DNA of 50,324 bases, taken from assembly GCA_902461085.1 (NCBI GenBank), contig CABPWH010000005.1, positions 1 to 50,324 of the forward strand, read 5' to 3'. The position numbers were made by a program, and so were the translations under genes. This DNA comes from an uncultured Collinsella sp. GTDB lineage: Bacteria > Actinomycetota > Coriobacteriia > Coriobacteriales > Coriobacteriaceae. The notes under the pieces are model-generated. The model made no database searches. It worked only from the letters and a program-made list of their open reading frames with translations, and had not been told where the DNA came from. This document shows, piece by piece, positions 49,389 to 50,324 of the stretch (position 1 is its first letter; each line of letters starts with the position of its first letter).

Positions 49389-49536
49389 AACTATGCCGGT
49401 TTACTACGATGAAATGAGAAATTCCAACTACGCCGGCTTTTCGCAAAAAAGTGCAAGGCATCTACCTGCGGTTTTAGTTCAACAAGTTTCGGAGTGATCG
49501 CGGTTGAGCGATTCATCGTAGTAAACCGCCACAGTT
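49389..49536. repeat. 148-bp inverted-repeat element with AAAACCGCAGGT core
   Basis: Arms 49389-49413 and 49512-49536 match at 23 of 25 positions as inverted repeats, with a 16-bp perfect inner block. On the minus strand, the interior contains AAAACCGCAGGT, shared with 28319-28441, and a GATCAC word upstream. The arms are not related to those of the other element. No ORF. Confidence 0.7.
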
Positions 49537-49586
49537 TTGGCGGAGGCAGTCAGATTTGTGGGTGTTAAACCAAAGATTGTCCCTTT

Positions 49587-49619
49587 TGACTAGTCGTTTA
49601 AGAACGTCCTCAATGACTA
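49587..49619. repeat. AGTCGTT/AATGACT palindromic repeat (copy 2)
   Basis: GACTAGTCGTTTAAGAACGT then CCTCAATGACTA. It differs by one base from the copy at 30311-30341. The loop includes the shared ACGTCC word. Confidence 0.7.
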
Positions 49620-49792
49620 AGTTGCAGGTGGCGGCGGTTGTGTTACACTAACGCTGCGTATATGGCGCAATCATCTCGATACAGATCAATGATGTCCGTC
49701 GTTTTGAACGGAACTAGACTGTTTAGCCGCCCTGAAGGTTTATGCAGGGAGCATGTGATCACAGGGCTTGAAAAGAAAGTTGAGCAAACACT

Positions 49793-50324
49793 GTGTCTGA
49801 TCAACAGCAAGAAAACGAAATAACGACGACGCAAGCCGCTCCCGCTGCACCGGTTGCGTCGGACCAAGTCGCGGCGCCCGCGCAAACCTCGGCTCCTGAG
49901 ACGCCTAAGGCTGCAACGGCTGAGAAGGCCGTGCCTGCAACTGGTGAGGAGGCTGCTCCGGCAAAGCCCAAGCGTACGCGCCGCACGGCCAAGCCTGCCT
50001 TCAGGGCGAAGCCCCAGGCGCCGCCGCCCCCGGGCAACGCCTGCCACTGACGGCGAGGAGGTCACCAAGCCCAAGCGCCGTACCACGCGCACGACGCGCG
50101 CCAAGCGCACCGTTGCTGCTGACTCCTCGGCGCCGATTTCCGATGAGGTCGCGCAGGCACGTGCGTTGGCGCAGATTAGCGAGGCTCAGGTGGTGCGCGC
50201 CCGCCGTCGTGCTGCCGAGCGCGAGGCCGCGGCTCTGACCGAGCTTGCAGCTCCGTCTGTGCCCGAGACGCCTGCCGCCACCGAGACCCCTGTCGCCGAC
50301 CAGCCGACCGAGAAGCCGGTACCG
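49793..50324 (+). CDS. rho: Likely transcription termination factor Rho, N-terminal extension (frameshifted, partial)
   Basis: Starts at GTG 49793 (SDQQQENEITTTQ). An Ala/Pro/Lys/Arg-rich arm follows with PKRTRRTAKPA. The frame ends at a stop at 50048-50050, but the next frame runs on without a stop to the window end with the same composition (DGEEVTKPKRR, TTRAKRTVAADSS, ISEAQVVRARRRAAEREAA). One extra C in the five-C run at 50027-50031 would join them smoothly, so a sequence error is more likely than a broken gene. The catalytic RNA-binding and ATPase domains are beyond the window. The call rests on the actinobacterial Rho-type arm and the argS neighbour. Confidence 0.6.

Noticed and set aside
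49638..49823. 61-codon ORF overlapping the Rho-like start
   Set aside because: No ribosome site. It covers the leader of the larger gene and ends just inside it.

Overview
The window looks like chromosomal DNA from a high-GC, anaerobic actinobacterium of the class Coriobacteriia, most likely Collinsella or a close relative. This rests on base composition, AAGGAG-type ribosome binding sites, codon use, and the style of several proteins: a long Ala/Pro/Lys N-terminal arm on a Rho-like protein, a CarD regulator, an ATP-type PEP carboxykinase and a PflX-like radical SAM protein. It is an inference from reading, not from a database match. I saw no prophage, integrase, intact insertion sequence, rRNA operon or CRISPR array. 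Most of the window is housekeeping metabolism, with many palindromic repeats between the genes.

Layout. 1-9.5 kb: a cut-off DegV lipid-binding protein, a HAD phosphatase, a metal dipeptidase, the phosphate importer pstSCAB, an ABC-F ATPase and a Cof-type phosphatase. 9.5-17.3 kb: a metal-homeostasis region. It has a DtxR/MntR-type repressor, a CadC-like ArsR repressor with a small HMA metal-binding protein and a CPC-type P-type ATPase, a lower-GC gene with a nuclease-like domain, a DEDDh exonuclease and a His-rich 10-TM metal exporter. Repeated GGnnAACTw half-sites before the DtxR gene and the exporter suggest one regulon. 17.4-28.2 kb: YaiI and DUF308 proteins, a nitroreductase, two tandem histidine phosphatases, a short DUF1015-like protein, an M20 peptidase, serine biosynthesis (serC-serA), a K+/H+ antiporter and a metallophosphatase.

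28.2-38.4 kb: a Wzx/MurJ-like flippase, pckA, a B3/4-domain protein behind a possible attenuator, a MarR regulator, a second DegV protein, an MGMT-family protein, trpS, a WecA/TagO-like phosphoglycosyltransferase and a 6S-like ncRNA candidate. 38.4-50.3 kb: a PflX-like radical SAM enzyme, tRNA-Ala(CGC), a coiled-coil tail-anchored protein, pncB, proB and proA with an oppositely oriented S33 peptidase between them, an HD protein, CarD, argS and the frameshifted start of a Rho-like gene.

The most unusual content is intergenic. (i) At least five stem families share a GGGAC-containing loop; one family (CCACCACAAAGG stem) occurs seven times and looks like both a REP element and a terminator. (ii) Two longer inverted-repeat elements, 28319-28441 and 49389-49536, have unrelated arms but share the core AAAACCGCAGGT, which is the pattern expected of a structured RNA or palindromic element with covarying stems. 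(iii) A 127-bp near-perfect hairpin lies between convergent genes. (iv) The 13199-13451 element has 14-bp perfect ends. Both window ends carry C-rich homopolymer anomalies that look like sequence errors.
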